A stretch of DNA of 64,000 bases from Bacteroidaceae bacterium (lineage in GTDB: Bacteria > Bacteroidota > Bacteroidia > Bacteroidales > Bacteroidaceae), in contig JAILQO010000081.1 of assembly GCA_024698925.1 (NCBI GenBank), forward strand, positions 40,007 through 104,006. Direction: 5' to 3'. The notes below the pieces were generated by a model. It did not search any database, was not told the DNA's origin, and was given only the letters and a program-made list of their open reading frames with translations. Below, piece by piece: positions 40,801-49,602 of this stretch. The position numbers and the translations under genes are program-made. Within the stretch, counting starts at the first letter, position 1. The number at the start of each line of letters is the position of its first letter.

Positions 40801-43775
40801 TGAGTCTTGGCCCAAGCCGCGGGACGGTTATCTACGTTAGCCTCAATCTGCCAGACATAAGCGGGACTAAGAGAGTAACCAGCTGCGGGAAGCTCCTCGA
40901 ATTCTACGCAATCCCAATAGGTGTTGGCACCCCAGTTTGCACTGTTGGCGTTGGTAGCACGGATAGCGAACTTGCCTTCTGCGTTCAGGAAGAGTACCTG
41001 ACGTTCCCAGTCGTTACGGTCATTGCTGCCGACATTGATGCCACCCTTCTGAACGACATCACCAGTGGAACCATTGCTCAGACTCGGGTTGGTGAACTTG
41101 CTGCCGAGATTCCAACCGGTAGCATAGAGAGTACCGTTAGCATTCACAGCATTGAAGGTAAAGGTCGCAGCTTTCTTGGCGCTGTCAACCAGCTTACCAG
41201 AAGCATTCAGATAGAGCTTCTTGCCTTCTTCAACTTCGGTGAAGATTCGGTATGTACCCTTATCCTCGATAGCCTTGAGAGCACGCATGTAAGCTACTTC
41301 AGCTTCATCATTGCCGAGATACTTCAGGCGGAAGTTGTCAACAACAATCCAGTCGCCATCGAAGTTGTTCTTATCCTTGCTGATGCTGATTTCCAGCTTG
41401 CCATCTTCGCCTACAAGAACGGTGAGAGAGTTCTTGTAAAGACCATTACGGAAGTAGGTAGCAGACTGATTAGCGTTGTCGGAGATTTCACCGACACTGG
41501 TCTTTCTACCTTCACCAGGAACTTTGTCAGCACCTTCGAGGATGTTGGGCAGAAGCACGGATTCACCGTTCGCGCTAAATGTAGCCAACTGAGCACGATC
41601 AGCTGCAACGATAACCTGTTGGTCAGTAGAACCATCGCGATAGAAGCCTTGGACAGAAACCTGATAGAGACCTGCGGGCAGATTCTCAATCGTCTGAGTC
41701 AGTTTGCTGCTGGTTGTGTTCCAAGATTCGCAGATGAAGTCGGGGTTATTACCGCCACGGCCCCAAATGCTGAAACCTTCCATCTTCCAGTTATCAATCA
41801 CTTCGCGCTGGTTGAAACCAGGAGACTGAATCAGATAGCTGACATCTACGGGCTTGTCTTTGGTTGCATCAGCGATGAGAGCATCACGGTCAGCCTTGGT
41901 AACGAGGATCCATTGGTTGTTGGGATCTGCAGCCTCAGACTTGTCGGTATCTACACGTGCATAAGTATTAGCGCTGTAACCGAGCAGGAGAGCGTGATCG
42001 CCACCACGAACGATGTTAAATACTTTGGAACCTTCTGCGATAGGCTGGAAGAACCATCCATCCTTGCCATCGGTGTCCATGTAACCACCATAGTTCAGAT
42101 AATGTTTCTCGCCGCCATTGCTCAGATGAGTGTCAATCTGGAAGTTGTCGCCATCTGCAATAAGGGTAACAGCAACACCGGGGAAGCCGATAGCTGCATG
42201 TGCGCCCCAATCGTCACCGCCGCAAAGGAAACGACCGGAACCTACATTATAAATATAGAAGTCACCAGCTGCAGCCTCATTACCAGCCCAAACATTCTCT
42301 GCAGTTTCAGCGGCCTTGAGTTGGCGAGCGAGGCGGAGAGTGCTCAGTGCATTGTTCACAGGAGCAGCCTCTGTAGCTTCTGCCACGACTGTTTCTGCAG
42401 CGGAAACATCAATGCCTGCAGCCTTCGCAAGCGCGATGACAGCGTTGAGGTTGGTTACGTCAACAGCTTCTGCAGCAGTACGTGCTCCATTCAAAGCATT
42501 GGTCTTAGCCTCGATGGCATCGATGTCTTCCGAATCCACAAGTGCCTTAGCCTCTGAGAGAGCAGTTGTTAAAGCAGTTGCGAGAGCAGTGGTTGTATTG
42601 CCTGTAAAGCCTTCTGCAGCCGTGATGGCAGCCTGAAGAGCCTCTTTGTAAACGGTAGCATCAATTGGGCCAACATATTCCAACTTAAACTCATTCATGG
42701 CAAGCCAGTCGCCATTGATGCGAGAAGTCTTACGTACGCCGACCTCAACAGAACCACCACGGACATTCACCTTAACAGGCTCGTTCCAATACTTGTCGGG
42801 GTGTAAACCCCAAACTATGGTCCAGTTGTCTGCGTTGTCGGGAGCATACAATTGAGGATCTGTGTTCTCAATAGCAGTCGCAAATCCGTCACCTTGCGTC
42901 TCACTGGCTTGTGCCAACATAGACATCAAGGAAGCTTCGGAGCCACCAATAAAATACTTAGCGATCAAATTTGTTGTACCTGCAGCAGCTTTTGCACCCA
43001 CTTCGTTGCGACTACCGTCGCGATACATGCCCTGAACGGAGAACTGATAGAGTCCATCAGGTAATCCTTCAATGACTTGAGTCCAGCTGTAGGAGTTGGT
43101 ATTCCAAACAAGGTGAGAGGAGTTCCATCTCCTTGCGCGAGGGTATCCGTCATTGTTACCACCGTCTTGCTGCTCAACCCATTGGGAGCGACGGGTGTTG
43201 TTGGTAGCAAAGTTCCAGTCACCGAGCAAGAAGGAGAGATCATAAGGCTTGCCTTCTGAGACAATTGTCTTCATTTTCTCAAAACGCTCAGCCTTGGTGA
43301 CTAACTGCCAAACGTCATTTTCTGTGGCATTGTTGATGAGGAATGATTTGCCATCAACAACCTCTACACCAAGGACGTGGTCGTCAATTGAAATCTTGTA
43401 ACCATTGCTAACACCTTCTACAGGAGCAAAATCCCAATGGGTGTTCCCGCCGATGTTGCCATCAAGATACATGACGCCACCATCGCCATAGCCCCAACCG
43501 AATTTGTTAGGAGCTTCCTTGGGATCGAGGTTGTAACCTCCATCCACAGCGGTTAATTTGAAGTCGAATCCTGCTGTACCCATGCCGGCACCGGTGTTCC
43601 AGTTGTCATCAGAGCGACGATTGTTCGCGTCAATGTTCTGGATCCACAAACCTGTGCCTACATTGTAGAGGTAGAAATCGCCTTCGCCTACCTCACTACC
43701 TGTGTAGGGTGAGGTCTGAGCTTGTACGGAGAGAACGCCGACAAGGCTCAGCAAGAAAAGGAAAACTTTCTTCAT
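37857..43775 (-). CDS. Giant modular secreted protein of unknown function (A-B-linker-A-B architecture)
   Basis: 1972 residues, signal peptide ending LSVQAQ. Module A (about 28-170, starts GDFYLYNVGTGLW) and module B (about 180-375, LPDGLYQFSVQGMYRDG ... GDWLAMNEFKLEYVG) are followed by an Ala-rich helical linker like FIVAR domains (380-500). A and B are then repeated (507-640, GDFYIYNVGSGRF; 643-818, LPAGLYQVSVQGFYRDG ... GDWIVVDNFRLKYLG). Module C occurs twice (from about 837 and 1195, YRIFT.V ... FAIRATNA/YAVRATNA), with a discoidin-like stretch between (about 1000-1130). A beta-rich C-terminal part ends in the tail FDLSGRKVQKVQKG...DGKKAVIRKK. No catalytic site is recognised. Glycan binding or adhesion at the cell surface is the likeliest role. 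The A-B-linker-A-B half is shared with 49603-52545. No promoter was placed in the 203 bp upstream. Confidence 0.8.
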   Translation of the reverse strand: MKKVFLFLLSLVGVLSVQAQTSPYTGSEVGEGDFYLYNVGTGLWIQNIDANNRRSDDNWNTGAGMGTAGFDFKLTAVDGGYNLDPKEAPNKFGWGYGDGGVMYLDGNIGGNTHWDFAPVEGVSNGYKISIDDHVLGVEVVDGKSFLINNATENDVWQLVTKAERFEKMKTIVSEGKPYDLSFLLGDWNFATNNTRRSQWVEQQDGGNNDGYPRARRWNSSHLVWNTNSYSWTQVIEGLPDGLYQFSVQGMYRDGSRNEVGAKAAAGTTNLIAKYFIGGSEASLMSMLAQASETQGDGFATAIENTDPQLYAPDNADNWTIVWGLHPDKYWNEPVKVNVRGGSVEVGVRKTSRINGDWLAMNEFKLEYVGPIDATVYKEALQAAITAAEGFTGNTTTALATALTTALSEAKALVDSEDIDAIEAKTNALNGARTAAEAVDVTNLNAVIALAKAAGIDVSAAETVVAEATEAAPVNNALSTLRLARQLKAAETAENVWAGNEAAAGDFYIYNVGSGRFLCGGDDWGAHAAIGFPGVAVTLIADGDNFQIDTHLSNGGEKHYLNYGGYMDTDGKDGWFFQPIAEGSKVFNIVRGGDHALLLGYSANTYARVDTDKSEAADPNNQWILVTKADRDALIADATKDKPVDVSYLIQSPGFNQREVIDNWKMEGFSIWGRGGNNPDFICESWNTTSSKLTQTIENLPAGLYQVSVQGFYRDGSTDQQVIVAADRAQLATFSANGESVLLPNILEGADKVPGEGRKTSVGEISDNANQSATYFRNGLYKNSLTVLVGEDGKLEISISKDKNNFDGDWIVVDNFRLKYLGNDEAEVAYMRALKAIEDKGTYRIFTEVEEGKKLYLNASGKLVDSAKKAATFTFNAVNANGTLYATGWNLGSKFTNPSLSNGSTGDVVQKGGINVGSNDRNDWERQVLFLNAEGKFAIRATNANSANWGANTYWDCVEFEELPAAGYSLSPAYVWQIEANVDNRPAAWAKTQTWPMKFQQMFGLVQDATNWATNAQEGTEGPIANLIDLNTGTFFHSQWSGTGPDEDHYIEATLPEDIENFYISFTKRNDSNRPIQIDVTGGESETQTITEGLPAQAWYTAAVNLTAPANIVRFTVPKTNMNGGANNGHQFFTFGEFYILPKNELITAAAPYMVGNDYTDLDTDPAIIEAIDSIDAKVSELAEYYAALAKIEDGAAYRIFTNVGETPYYLTADGKLTDDKTASGSFVFAKVEGEEFPYGFNLKDSYFTNPPQGGNPKLDNGQIATDPTSKRATWEAQVFFLKNGKYAVRATNAAGAESGWGLNATAFWTVNNGEDTPVAEYSFDKNYIWELEDMSTIKVTYVMFDAEGTQIGDPVVAVQEIGSEVKVPAEFQGAGYYAYTADKEGTVTEECTIKITRTYKQGLVLALDNLSNAKAYTITCDRGALLTNEGNIATTGHKDLATAEPANFAIISYNENYYLYSVADQKFVTNTGALAEMPTNGEKDAIKMDPKTTPYYMYYFTVAEGTNYGLNTNGTGAPWGVVINNWMNADAGNQYYMIEAADFDATEALAALDAYFNPSCVVTYIVKDAAGKELFTSEPEPAMLGSKITTLPAAYQRAFTTYNEVDVTIEAAETTIVFTATSTFPFELSSDFATAKWYNMTIRGEWWVGTEGKEDGEGIPVPEPYYPVQQTEDDAELLRNPAYQWAFTGDAYNGIIVWNKGAGAGFTLTSADEMAVMREGEYHWTIGQNSDGFTLRETGTEFNCINQNGGAGGPLSFWKSSGSLGDNGSTFRIFDVPAADPVEFTIKENMNKTGIGSGTQEAPTKVKINAPFKLQATAKNKAANNLQDEDLTIHFDMIMVSAFKDATWAPTGFNAVVLQDVNVPYAQYFEIPITFSEEYPFIQSINFVGAKLMKGDEVIDEVDVEEVGTPALVVSYIEIVDANGNSFVNDGIKSIFDENAENVFDLSGRKVQKVQKGRAYIIDGKKAVIRKK

Positions 43776-43978
43776 AGGTTGAAAAATTAGTTAATAAATA
43801 GGGTTAAAAAAAACTCCGATTTGATATGCCCGCAAAAAGCGGATTCTGTGAGGCTGATCCTTGCAAGAAAGGTGCCTATTTTATGATTTGGTGTTAATTA
43901 GACCTTCTCGGGGACGATGATGATCTCACATCTCGTTACCCAAGCGGACTTTTCATGTCAAATAAATGCTATTATATG

Positions 43979-46900
43979 TCAATCATTATTATTGTTATTA
44001 TCACTATTATTGGGTGAAGGCTTTTCGGTGGAGCCTTCTTTGAGGCTGGCGAGGTAGTCTTTGGGTAGGACACCGAATTGAGCGCGGAAACATTTTGCAA
44101 AATAGCTGCTGGAGGTGAAACCTACTTGATCTGCAACCTCTGTAATGCGTTGCCCTTGACGCAACATCTGAGCGGCGCGGTTGAGGCGTTGGTTCTTCAT
44201 ATAATCTACAGGCGTGAGATCCGTGAGTGCCTTGATCTTACGATAGAAGCTGCTGCGACTCATGTTCATCTGTTCAGCCAAAATATCAATGGAGAATTCT
44301 TCGTCACGCATGTTCTGGCGCACCAGTTCCTGCAGGTGTTCCATGAACTGGATGTCCTGCTGGTTCATGCCAAACTCGCTCTCGGCACTGACAATTGCTT
44401 GGGCACCATCCACTTGTCTCATGCGCTCATAAAAGTTCTGTCGCATACGTAACAGACTGGTAATCTGAAGATGCAACTGCTTCATGGAGAACGGTTTCTC
44501 TAGATAGATGTCGGCACCGCTTTGCATACCCTCTACTTTCGCCTCGACAGTGGTCTTGGCGGTCAGCAGAATAACGGGAATGTGGGAATATTCAATGTTG
44601 GATTTTACCTTTTGACAGAACTCGTTTCCGTCCATGCGTGGCATCATTACGTCAGAAACAATGACATCAACATCATGATGGCGCAAAACATCTAAAGCCT
44701 CGATTCCATCGTGAGCTTTCAGGACATGGAACCATTTGCGGAGGCCGTCGCTGGTAGCCCGTAACAGTTCTTCGTTGTCCTCCACGAGGAGGATGCGGTG
44801 GGAAGGTGTAGAACTCTCTTTTTGCTCCTCAGTCAATGGGAGTGCCTCACCTTGTGCAAGTTGCTCTTCGCGTAGCTCTTCTGTCCCTTCGCAGGAGTCG
44901 GAGGCGGAACTGCTGATCGGCATTGTCAACATGAATACGGAGCCGCCGCCAACGGCATTTTCATAATGGATGTCGCCACCGTGGGCTTTGGCTAACATCT
45001 TGGCATAAGAGAGGCCGAGGCCCGTGCCGAGGTTGGCTGCCGTAGCGTCGCCTGCAATCTGATAATAGACATCGAAAATACGCTCGCGCTCACTCTCAGG
45101 GACACCAGGACCATCGTCGATAACGGATATACTGAACGTGTCTTCTTCCTGCCCCAAGCGGATAATGACCTCTGATTTCGCGTATTTCAGGGCATTGCCT
45201 AACAAATTCATCATCACTTTGGATACCTTGTCGTGGTCTAACGAAGTGATGACGGGGCTGTCGGGCAGCTGCAGCTGCAGGGACAGACCTTGCACTTTCA
45301 TCGGATCCTTGAACTGACGATAGATGTTGTCAAGGAGTTGTCCCACATCGGTGCGCGAAAGTGTCAGATGAATATCTCCGCCACTCTCCACTTTCTGGAA
45401 ATCAAGGAGCTGGTTGGTAATGCCGAGGAGATAGTTGGTGTTACGGCGTATGGCGTGGATGTGGTTGCGGTTGTCATCGGACAACTCTCCTTCCTCCATT
45501 TGCTCCAGCGGGAGGCTGATGAGGCTGAGAGGCGTGCGAATCTCATGAACTAGATTGATGAAGAAGTTAATCTTCGATTGGAAGTTTTCTTTTTCCTGAC
45601 GAAGGCGGTACTCTTCCATGCTGGCCTCGTAGCGACGGCGGAAGCGGCGGCTGGTTCTGCGATAAGTCAGGAAGACGAAGAGGAAGATTAACAGGACATA
45701 GATGATGTATGCCCACGGCGTGCTGTACCATGGCGAAAGGACGGTGATACGGAGGCGGGCATAGCTCTCCGGGTCGTTGGAACCGCTCTCACGCAAAAGG
45801 AATACGTAGCTGCCTGGAGGAACGTTTGAATAGCTGACATCGCTGTTGCTGGAACCGCGGGCCCATGTTTTATCCAGCCCTTGCAACATGTATTCGTAAT
45901 GAATGAGTGTGCGGCCACTGAAGCGTGGAGAGGCGAAATGAAGCGTGAAACTATTGTCGGTGTGGGGCAGGCGGATTGCCTCTGTGGCGTAAAGAGGATG
46001 GTTGAGGCCCAAACGGTTCAGTTCCTCTTCGGATTCTGCTGCATACGGAAAGCTGATAGCTGTAATATAAAGAGGAATTTGCGGGGCGCCGGTATTGATT
46101 TTCTGTGGATCAAAGCGCAGCATCTCGTTGTTGTTGCCAATATAAATGCGACCATCTGAGGCCGTGATAGCCGCGTTAAAGGGCTTTTGCTCTCGTAGGT
46201 TGCCGCTCGCGATGTAGATGGCCTCGGGCTGTGACTGGTGGTCTGGGGCGATGCGGATGAAACTGCCGTCGCTACCGAGCCATAAGGCATGGTCATGATC
46301 TTCCTGTATGAAGTAGATTTGCTGGCTTTGCAGCATCGTTTCCGTCGAACCGAAACGTTCAAAACGCTCCTCATCTTGCAAAAAACGGCAGAATCCACCG
46401 CCTTTTGTCGCCACCCAGATGTTTCCTAAACTATCTGCTTCGACACAACTGATGGCGTTACTGGGCAGGGGGCTGGGCTCGTTGCCGCTGATGAAATAGT
46501 TGATAAAATAAGGTGTGTCCTTGGACTTGAAAAAGAGACCATGGCTGTCGGTTCCAGCCCAAACATTTCCCTCGGTATCCTCGGTGAGATCGGTAAAATC
46601 TATCATGGAACTGATTTCGCCAAAGAACATGAAACGGTCGTTAGGCCGGTCATAGCGGCGCAGACCCCAACTGGTGCCGACGTAGATGTCGCCACTTCGA
46701 GTGCGTAAGAGGCAATGTACCTCGTTGGAGGCTATCGTGTAGGGACGCGTATCAGAATACGTGTGGTGGCGAATGGCACCCGTGCGAGTATTATAGATAT
46801 AGAGGCCTGCATGTTGTGTACCAATCCAAAGGTCGTTTCCGTCTTCCATGATGGTGTTGACCTCTATAATCTGTCGTGGGAGGGTGGATGGCACCAGGTA

Positions 46901-48049
46901 ATGTCCTGCTTCGTCGAAGATGAAAAGACCGTCGTCCGTGCCAACCCATAGCCGGCCATCATGTGTCTGGCAAAAGGCACGGACGAAGTTGCGGGTGATG
47001 CCCGAACGGGTTGGCACAGTGACAAGTTCTAAGCTGTTAGGTGTCGCAGGTTGGTAGCAAATTCCGCCATGCTCGGTCAGGACCCACAATGTGCCCTCAT
47101 TGTCAGTCAACAGGCCGTTGATAACATCATCGCTGAGTCCGCCAGTAGCGGCTGCGGGATTATCTATGCGGTTGAAGGTGCTGGTACTGAGTTCGTAACT
47201 ATAAAGCCCATGGTCTGTTCCGACAAGGAGATGGTTGTCATCTTGGGCCAAAAGTGAACGGATGAAGCTGATGCCGGCGGGGGTTGGAATCGGCTCAATG
47301 ACACTACTTTCGGCTTTTAGACGGAAGAATCCTTGATCACAACCGATATAGATGCGGCTACCGACATGCTCAATACATATTTTGTTCTTATCCGTGATGA
47401 AATCGGGGATATCGTATTGCCGGATATAGTGCCCGTCCTGCCCGTAAACCAGTAAATGCCCGTCCAACGTTGCCAAATAAACCTGTCCGTCTGCGCCAAC
47501 GGTCATATCTGAGAAGAAACCATTGTGGCGGCTGTCTTGGGTGAGGGCCCCCGTCGTGGTATCATAGAGGAACAAGCCTTGTCCGTGGGTACAAATCCAG
47601 ATGATGCCGTTTTGCGTACGCGACATCTTCTCTACGGTAGCGCTGATGACGACGCCATAGCGCGTGGCAACCTCAAAGCGCCGGAAGGAATTATCCTGGC
47701 GGTGGTGGATGTAAAGACCGAAGGAACCGCCGAACCAGATGTCGTTGTCCTGTTCCAACAGCGACGTGATGGTATTGTTGTCAAAGGTCGACTTTGTGTC
47801 GACCATGTTGCGATAGATGGTATTGTGCTGGCCGTCAAAGCAGTTAAGGCCATTGGCGGTACCCAGCCACATAAAGCCATAGCTGTCACGCAGGGCGCAC
47901 AACACGCGATTGTCAGAGAGACCATCTACGGACATGTAATTCTTAAAGCCCAATGGGGCAGATTGCGATGCGGAACTGCAAATCAAAAGACTGCAGAGTG
48001 CGAGAAGATGGAACAGTAATCGATGTCGCAAAGCCATTCGCGTGTACAT
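43979..48049 (-). CDS. Hybrid two-component system sensor/regulator (HTCS) of the PUL
   Basis: 1356 residues from the ATG at 48049; a longer in-frame reading crosses the promoter and was rejected. Order: signal peptide/first TM, two seven-bladed Reg_prop propellers (repeats such as NRVLCALRDSYGFMWLGTANGLNCF), Y_Y_Y domain, TM segment (WAYIIYVLLIFLFVFLTY), histidine kinase with VHEIRTPLSL (H835), HATPase (GNALKYAKSE, DDGPGVPE, GTGLGLSYA), receiver with VSDVMMPRMDG (D1133), and C-terminal AraC-type HTH (about 1230-1336). All phosphorelay residues are intact. HTCS proteins sense a specific oligosaccharide in the periplasm and activate nearby PUL genes. It is divergent to GH43 at 48221, with two -7 elements back to back. 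Confidence 0.95.
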   Translation of the reverse strand: MYTRMALRHRLLFHLLALCSLLICSSASQSAPLGFKNYMSVDGLSDNRVLCALRDSYGFMWLGTANGLNCFDGQHNTIYRNMVDTKSTFDNNTITSLLEQDNDIWFGGSFGLYIHHRQDNSFRRFEVATRYGVVISATVEKMSRTQNGIIWICTHGQGLFLYDTTTGALTQDSRHNGFFSDMTVGADGQVYLATLDGHLLVYGQDGHYIRQYDIPDFITDKNKICIEHVGSRIYIGCDQGFFRLKAESSVIEPIPTPAGISFIRSLLAQDDNHLLVGTDHGLYSYELSTSTFNRIDNPAAATGGLSDDVINGLLTDNEGTLWVLTEHGGICYQPATPNSLELVTVPTRSGITRNFVRAFCQTHDGRLWVGTDDGLFIFDEAGHYLVPSTLPRQIIEVNTIMEDGNDLWIGTQHAGLYIYNTRTGAIRHHTYSDTRPYTIASNEVHCLLRTRSGDIYVGTSWGLRRYDRPNDRFMFFGEISSMIDFTDLTEDTEGNVWAGTDSHGLFFKSKDTPYFINYFISGNEPSPLPSNAISCVEADSLGNIWVATKGGGFCRFLQDEERFERFGSTETMLQSQQIYFIQEDHDHALWLGSDGSFIRIAPDHQSQPEAIYIASGNLREQKPFNAAITASDGRIYIGNNNEMLRFDPQKINTGAPQIPLYITAISFPYAAESEEELNRLGLNHPLYATEAIRLPHTDNSFTLHFASPRFSGRTLIHYEYMLQGLDKTWARGSSNSDVSYSNVPPGSYVFLLRESGSNDPESYARLRITVLSPWYSTPWAYIIYVLLIFLFVFLTYRRTSRRFRRRYEASMEEYRLRQEKENFQSKINFFINLVHEIRTPLSLISLPLEQMEEGELSDDNRNHIHAIRRNTNYLLGITNQLLDFQKVESGGDIHLTLSRTDVGQLLDNIYRQFKDPMKVQGLSLQLQLPDSPVITSLDHDKVSKVMMNLLGNALKYAKSEVIIRLGQEEDTFSISVIDDGPGVPESERERIFDVYYQIAGDATAANLGTGLGLSYAKMLAKAHGGDIHYENAVGGGSVFMLTMPISSSASDSCEGTEELREEQLAQGEALPLTEEQKESSTPSHRILLVEDNEELLRATSDGLRKWFHVLKAHDGIEALDVLRHHDVDVIVSDVMMPRMDGNEFCQKVKSNIEYSHIPVILLTAKTTVEAKVEGMQSGADIYLEKPFSMKQLHLQITSLLRMRQNFYERMRQVDGAQAIVSAESEFGMNQQDIQFMEHLQELVRQNMRDEEFSIDILAEQMNMSRSSFYRKIKALTDLTPVDYMKNQRLNRAAQMLRQGQRITEVADQVGFTSSSYFAKCFRAQFGVLPKDYLASLKEGSTEKPSPNNSDNNNNND

Positions 48050-48068
48050 TATTTCATTATACCGAGGG

Positions 48069-48076
48069 CAAAGATA
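48069..48076 (-). promoter_or_regulatory. -7 element (TATCTTTG) for the HTCS gene
   Basis: Minus-strand TATCTTTGC 19 nt before the ATG at 48049, predicting a leader of only about 12 nt. This decides the start codon. Confidence 0.7.
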
Positions 48077-48193
48077 GGGAAAAGGGGATAAACAGAAAAA
48101 TAGAAGAAGGATAAAATTTTCTCTTTCGTACCTTTTAACTGATTGTTTTCCGAATCTGACCAAAAATTTTCCTTTCGGACGTGCTTTAGGCAG

Positions 48194-48201
48194 TATCTTT
48201 G
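48194..48201 (+). promoter_or_regulatory. -7 element (TATCTTTG) for the GH43 gene
   Basis: TATCTTTGC about 20 nt before the ATG pair at 48221/48224. It places the start codon downstream of 48201. Confidence 0.7.
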
Positions 48202-48220
48202 CACCGTTCAAATGCAAATA

Positions 48221-48222
48221 AT
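48221..48222 (+). other. Start-codon choice for GH43
   Basis: ATG codons lie at 48212, 48221 and 48224. The first follows the predicted transcription start (about 48208) by only a few bases, so 48221 or 48224 is preferred. Confidence 0.4.
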
Positions 48223-49477
48223 GATGAAAAAACTATTATTTTTAGGACTCGTCGTGCTCCTGACCGCAAATCTTCAGGCGCAGAAGAAGTACCAAAACCC
48301 TGTCATTGACCGCTCACTGCCAGATCCCACGGTAATCCGCGTCAAAGAAGGGCGTAGCACGGTCTATTATCTTTATGCCACAGAGAATATTCACAACGTG
48401 CCCATTTATGCATCCCGCAACTTGATCAACTGGAATTATGTCGGCACCTGTTTCACCGATGAAACCCGCCCGCAAATGGTACCCGGTGGAAGTATTTGGG
48501 CACCGGATATAAATAAAATAGGTAATAAATACGTCCTTTATTACTCCAAATCAACTTGGGGTGGAGAATGGGAGTGTGGCATTGGCGTAGCCGTCGCCAC
48601 CAGCCCGAAAGGACCGTTCATCGATAAGGGCAAACTGTTCATCAGTAGTGAGATTGGTGTGCAGAATAGTATCGACCCCTTCTTCATTGAAGAGGAAGAT
48701 GGTAGCAAGTACCTTTTTTGGGGAAGCTTCCGTGGTATCTATGGTATCGAACTCTCCGACGACGGCCTCTCTGTGAAAGAAGGCGCAGAAAAGGTGCAGA
48801 TTTCTGCTGGTATGACAGAGGCTACTTATATTCACAAACACGATGGCTACTACTATTTGATTGGCTCGGCAGGTAGCTGCTGCGAGGGTATCAATAGCTC
48901 TTATCGTCTTGTGATGGCGCGCTCCCGAAACCTTTTCGGCCCCTATAAAGGAAAGACTGGTGACCTTGCGATGGATGATGGTTTCTCTCCGCTCCTCAAT
49001 AAGAGCGCGGAGGTAGTAGGCCCAGGCCATTGCTCCGAGATTGTACAGGACGATGCTGGCCAGGACTGGATTCTCTATCATGGCTTTGATGCCTCTGACC
49101 CAGATGCTGGACGTAAGGTCTATATGGATCGCATCGTCTGGTTGCCTACCGGATGGCCTTCCATCCACAACAGCAAACCTTCCGTAGAGGCAGACGCACC
49201 TCTCTTTGGAGATGCTGTGGATGTGGAGGATATTCCCGCTGAAGCCGAGGGGTTTATCGTTAAGCCGCGCTCCGTACGCGACAGTTTCACCATCCATTCC
49301 ACTTCTAACCAAATCCCTTTCAGTTGGCAACTTGTAAGTTTGCACGGCGAAGTGGTGAAGAGCGGTAAGGGGCAGCGCCAGGTAAAAGTTGGCGTTCAGG
49401 ATGTCCGCGAGGGGCTTTACATCCTTAATATTAAGAGTAAACACGGCGAAACATCCCAGAAAATACTCCGTCAATGA
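48221..49477 (+). CDS. GH43 family glycosidase (arabinan/arabinofuranoside type) with T9SS-like C-terminal domain
   Basis: 418 residues, signal peptide ending TANLQAQ. The five-bladed propeller has all three GH43 carboxylates: base D35 (SLPDPTVIRV), middle D152 (NSIDPFFI) and acid E200 (MTEATYIHKHDGYYYL), plus the late GPGHCSE histidine motif. After residue about 340 there is a C-terminal sorting-type domain (WQLVSLHGEVVKSG ... LYILNIKSKHGET) like the type A domain of the type IX secretion system, so the enzyme is probably exported to the surface or released. It likely removes or cuts alpha-L-arabinofuranose (less likely beta-xylose) chains. It lies divergent to the HTCS gene, the usual place for a regulated target. 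It contrasts with the GH43-like lipoprotein at 17044, whose site is altered. Confidence 0.9.
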   Translation: MMKKLLFLGLVVLLTANLQAQKKYQNPVIDRSLPDPTVIRVKEGRSTVYYLYATENIHNVPIYASRNLINWNYVGTCFTDETRPQMVPGGSIWAPDINKIGNKYVLYYSKSTWGGEWECGIGVAVATSPKGPFIDKGKLFISSEIGVQNSIDPFFIEEEDGSKYLFWGSFRGIYGIELSDDGLSVKEGAEKVQISAGMTEATYIHKHDGYYYLIGSAGSCCEGINSSYRLVMARSRNLFGPYKGKTGDLAMDDGFSPLLNKSAEVVGPGHCSEIVQDDAGQDWILYHGFDASDPDAGRKVYMDRIVWLPTGWPSIHNSKPSVEADAPLFGDAVDVEDIPAEAEGFIVKPRSVRDSFTIHSTSNQIPFSWQLVSLHGEVVKSGKGQRQVKVGVQDVREGLYILNIKSKHGETSQKILRQ

Positions 49478-49541
49478 CATTTTGACGAGATTTTAGCTTT
49501 TAATGATTAGGCATTGATGGAATATAACACCGTTTTGCCCC

Positions 49542-49549
49542 TATCTTTG
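49542..49549 (+). promoter_or_regulatory. -7 element (TATCTTTG) for the 980-residue modular protein
   Basis: TATCTTTGC 53 nt before the ATG at 49603. Confidence 0.65.
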
Positions 49550-49602
49550 CACCAAAATTTTATCATAAACATAAATCATTTAAACCTTTTATTATTGAAC
49601 TT

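Noticed and set aside
43776..43978. Promoter for the giant protein gene
   Set aside because: No TAnnTTTG element was found on the minus strand in these 203 bp; only a small CCGC/GCGG hairpin is visible, so none is annotated.
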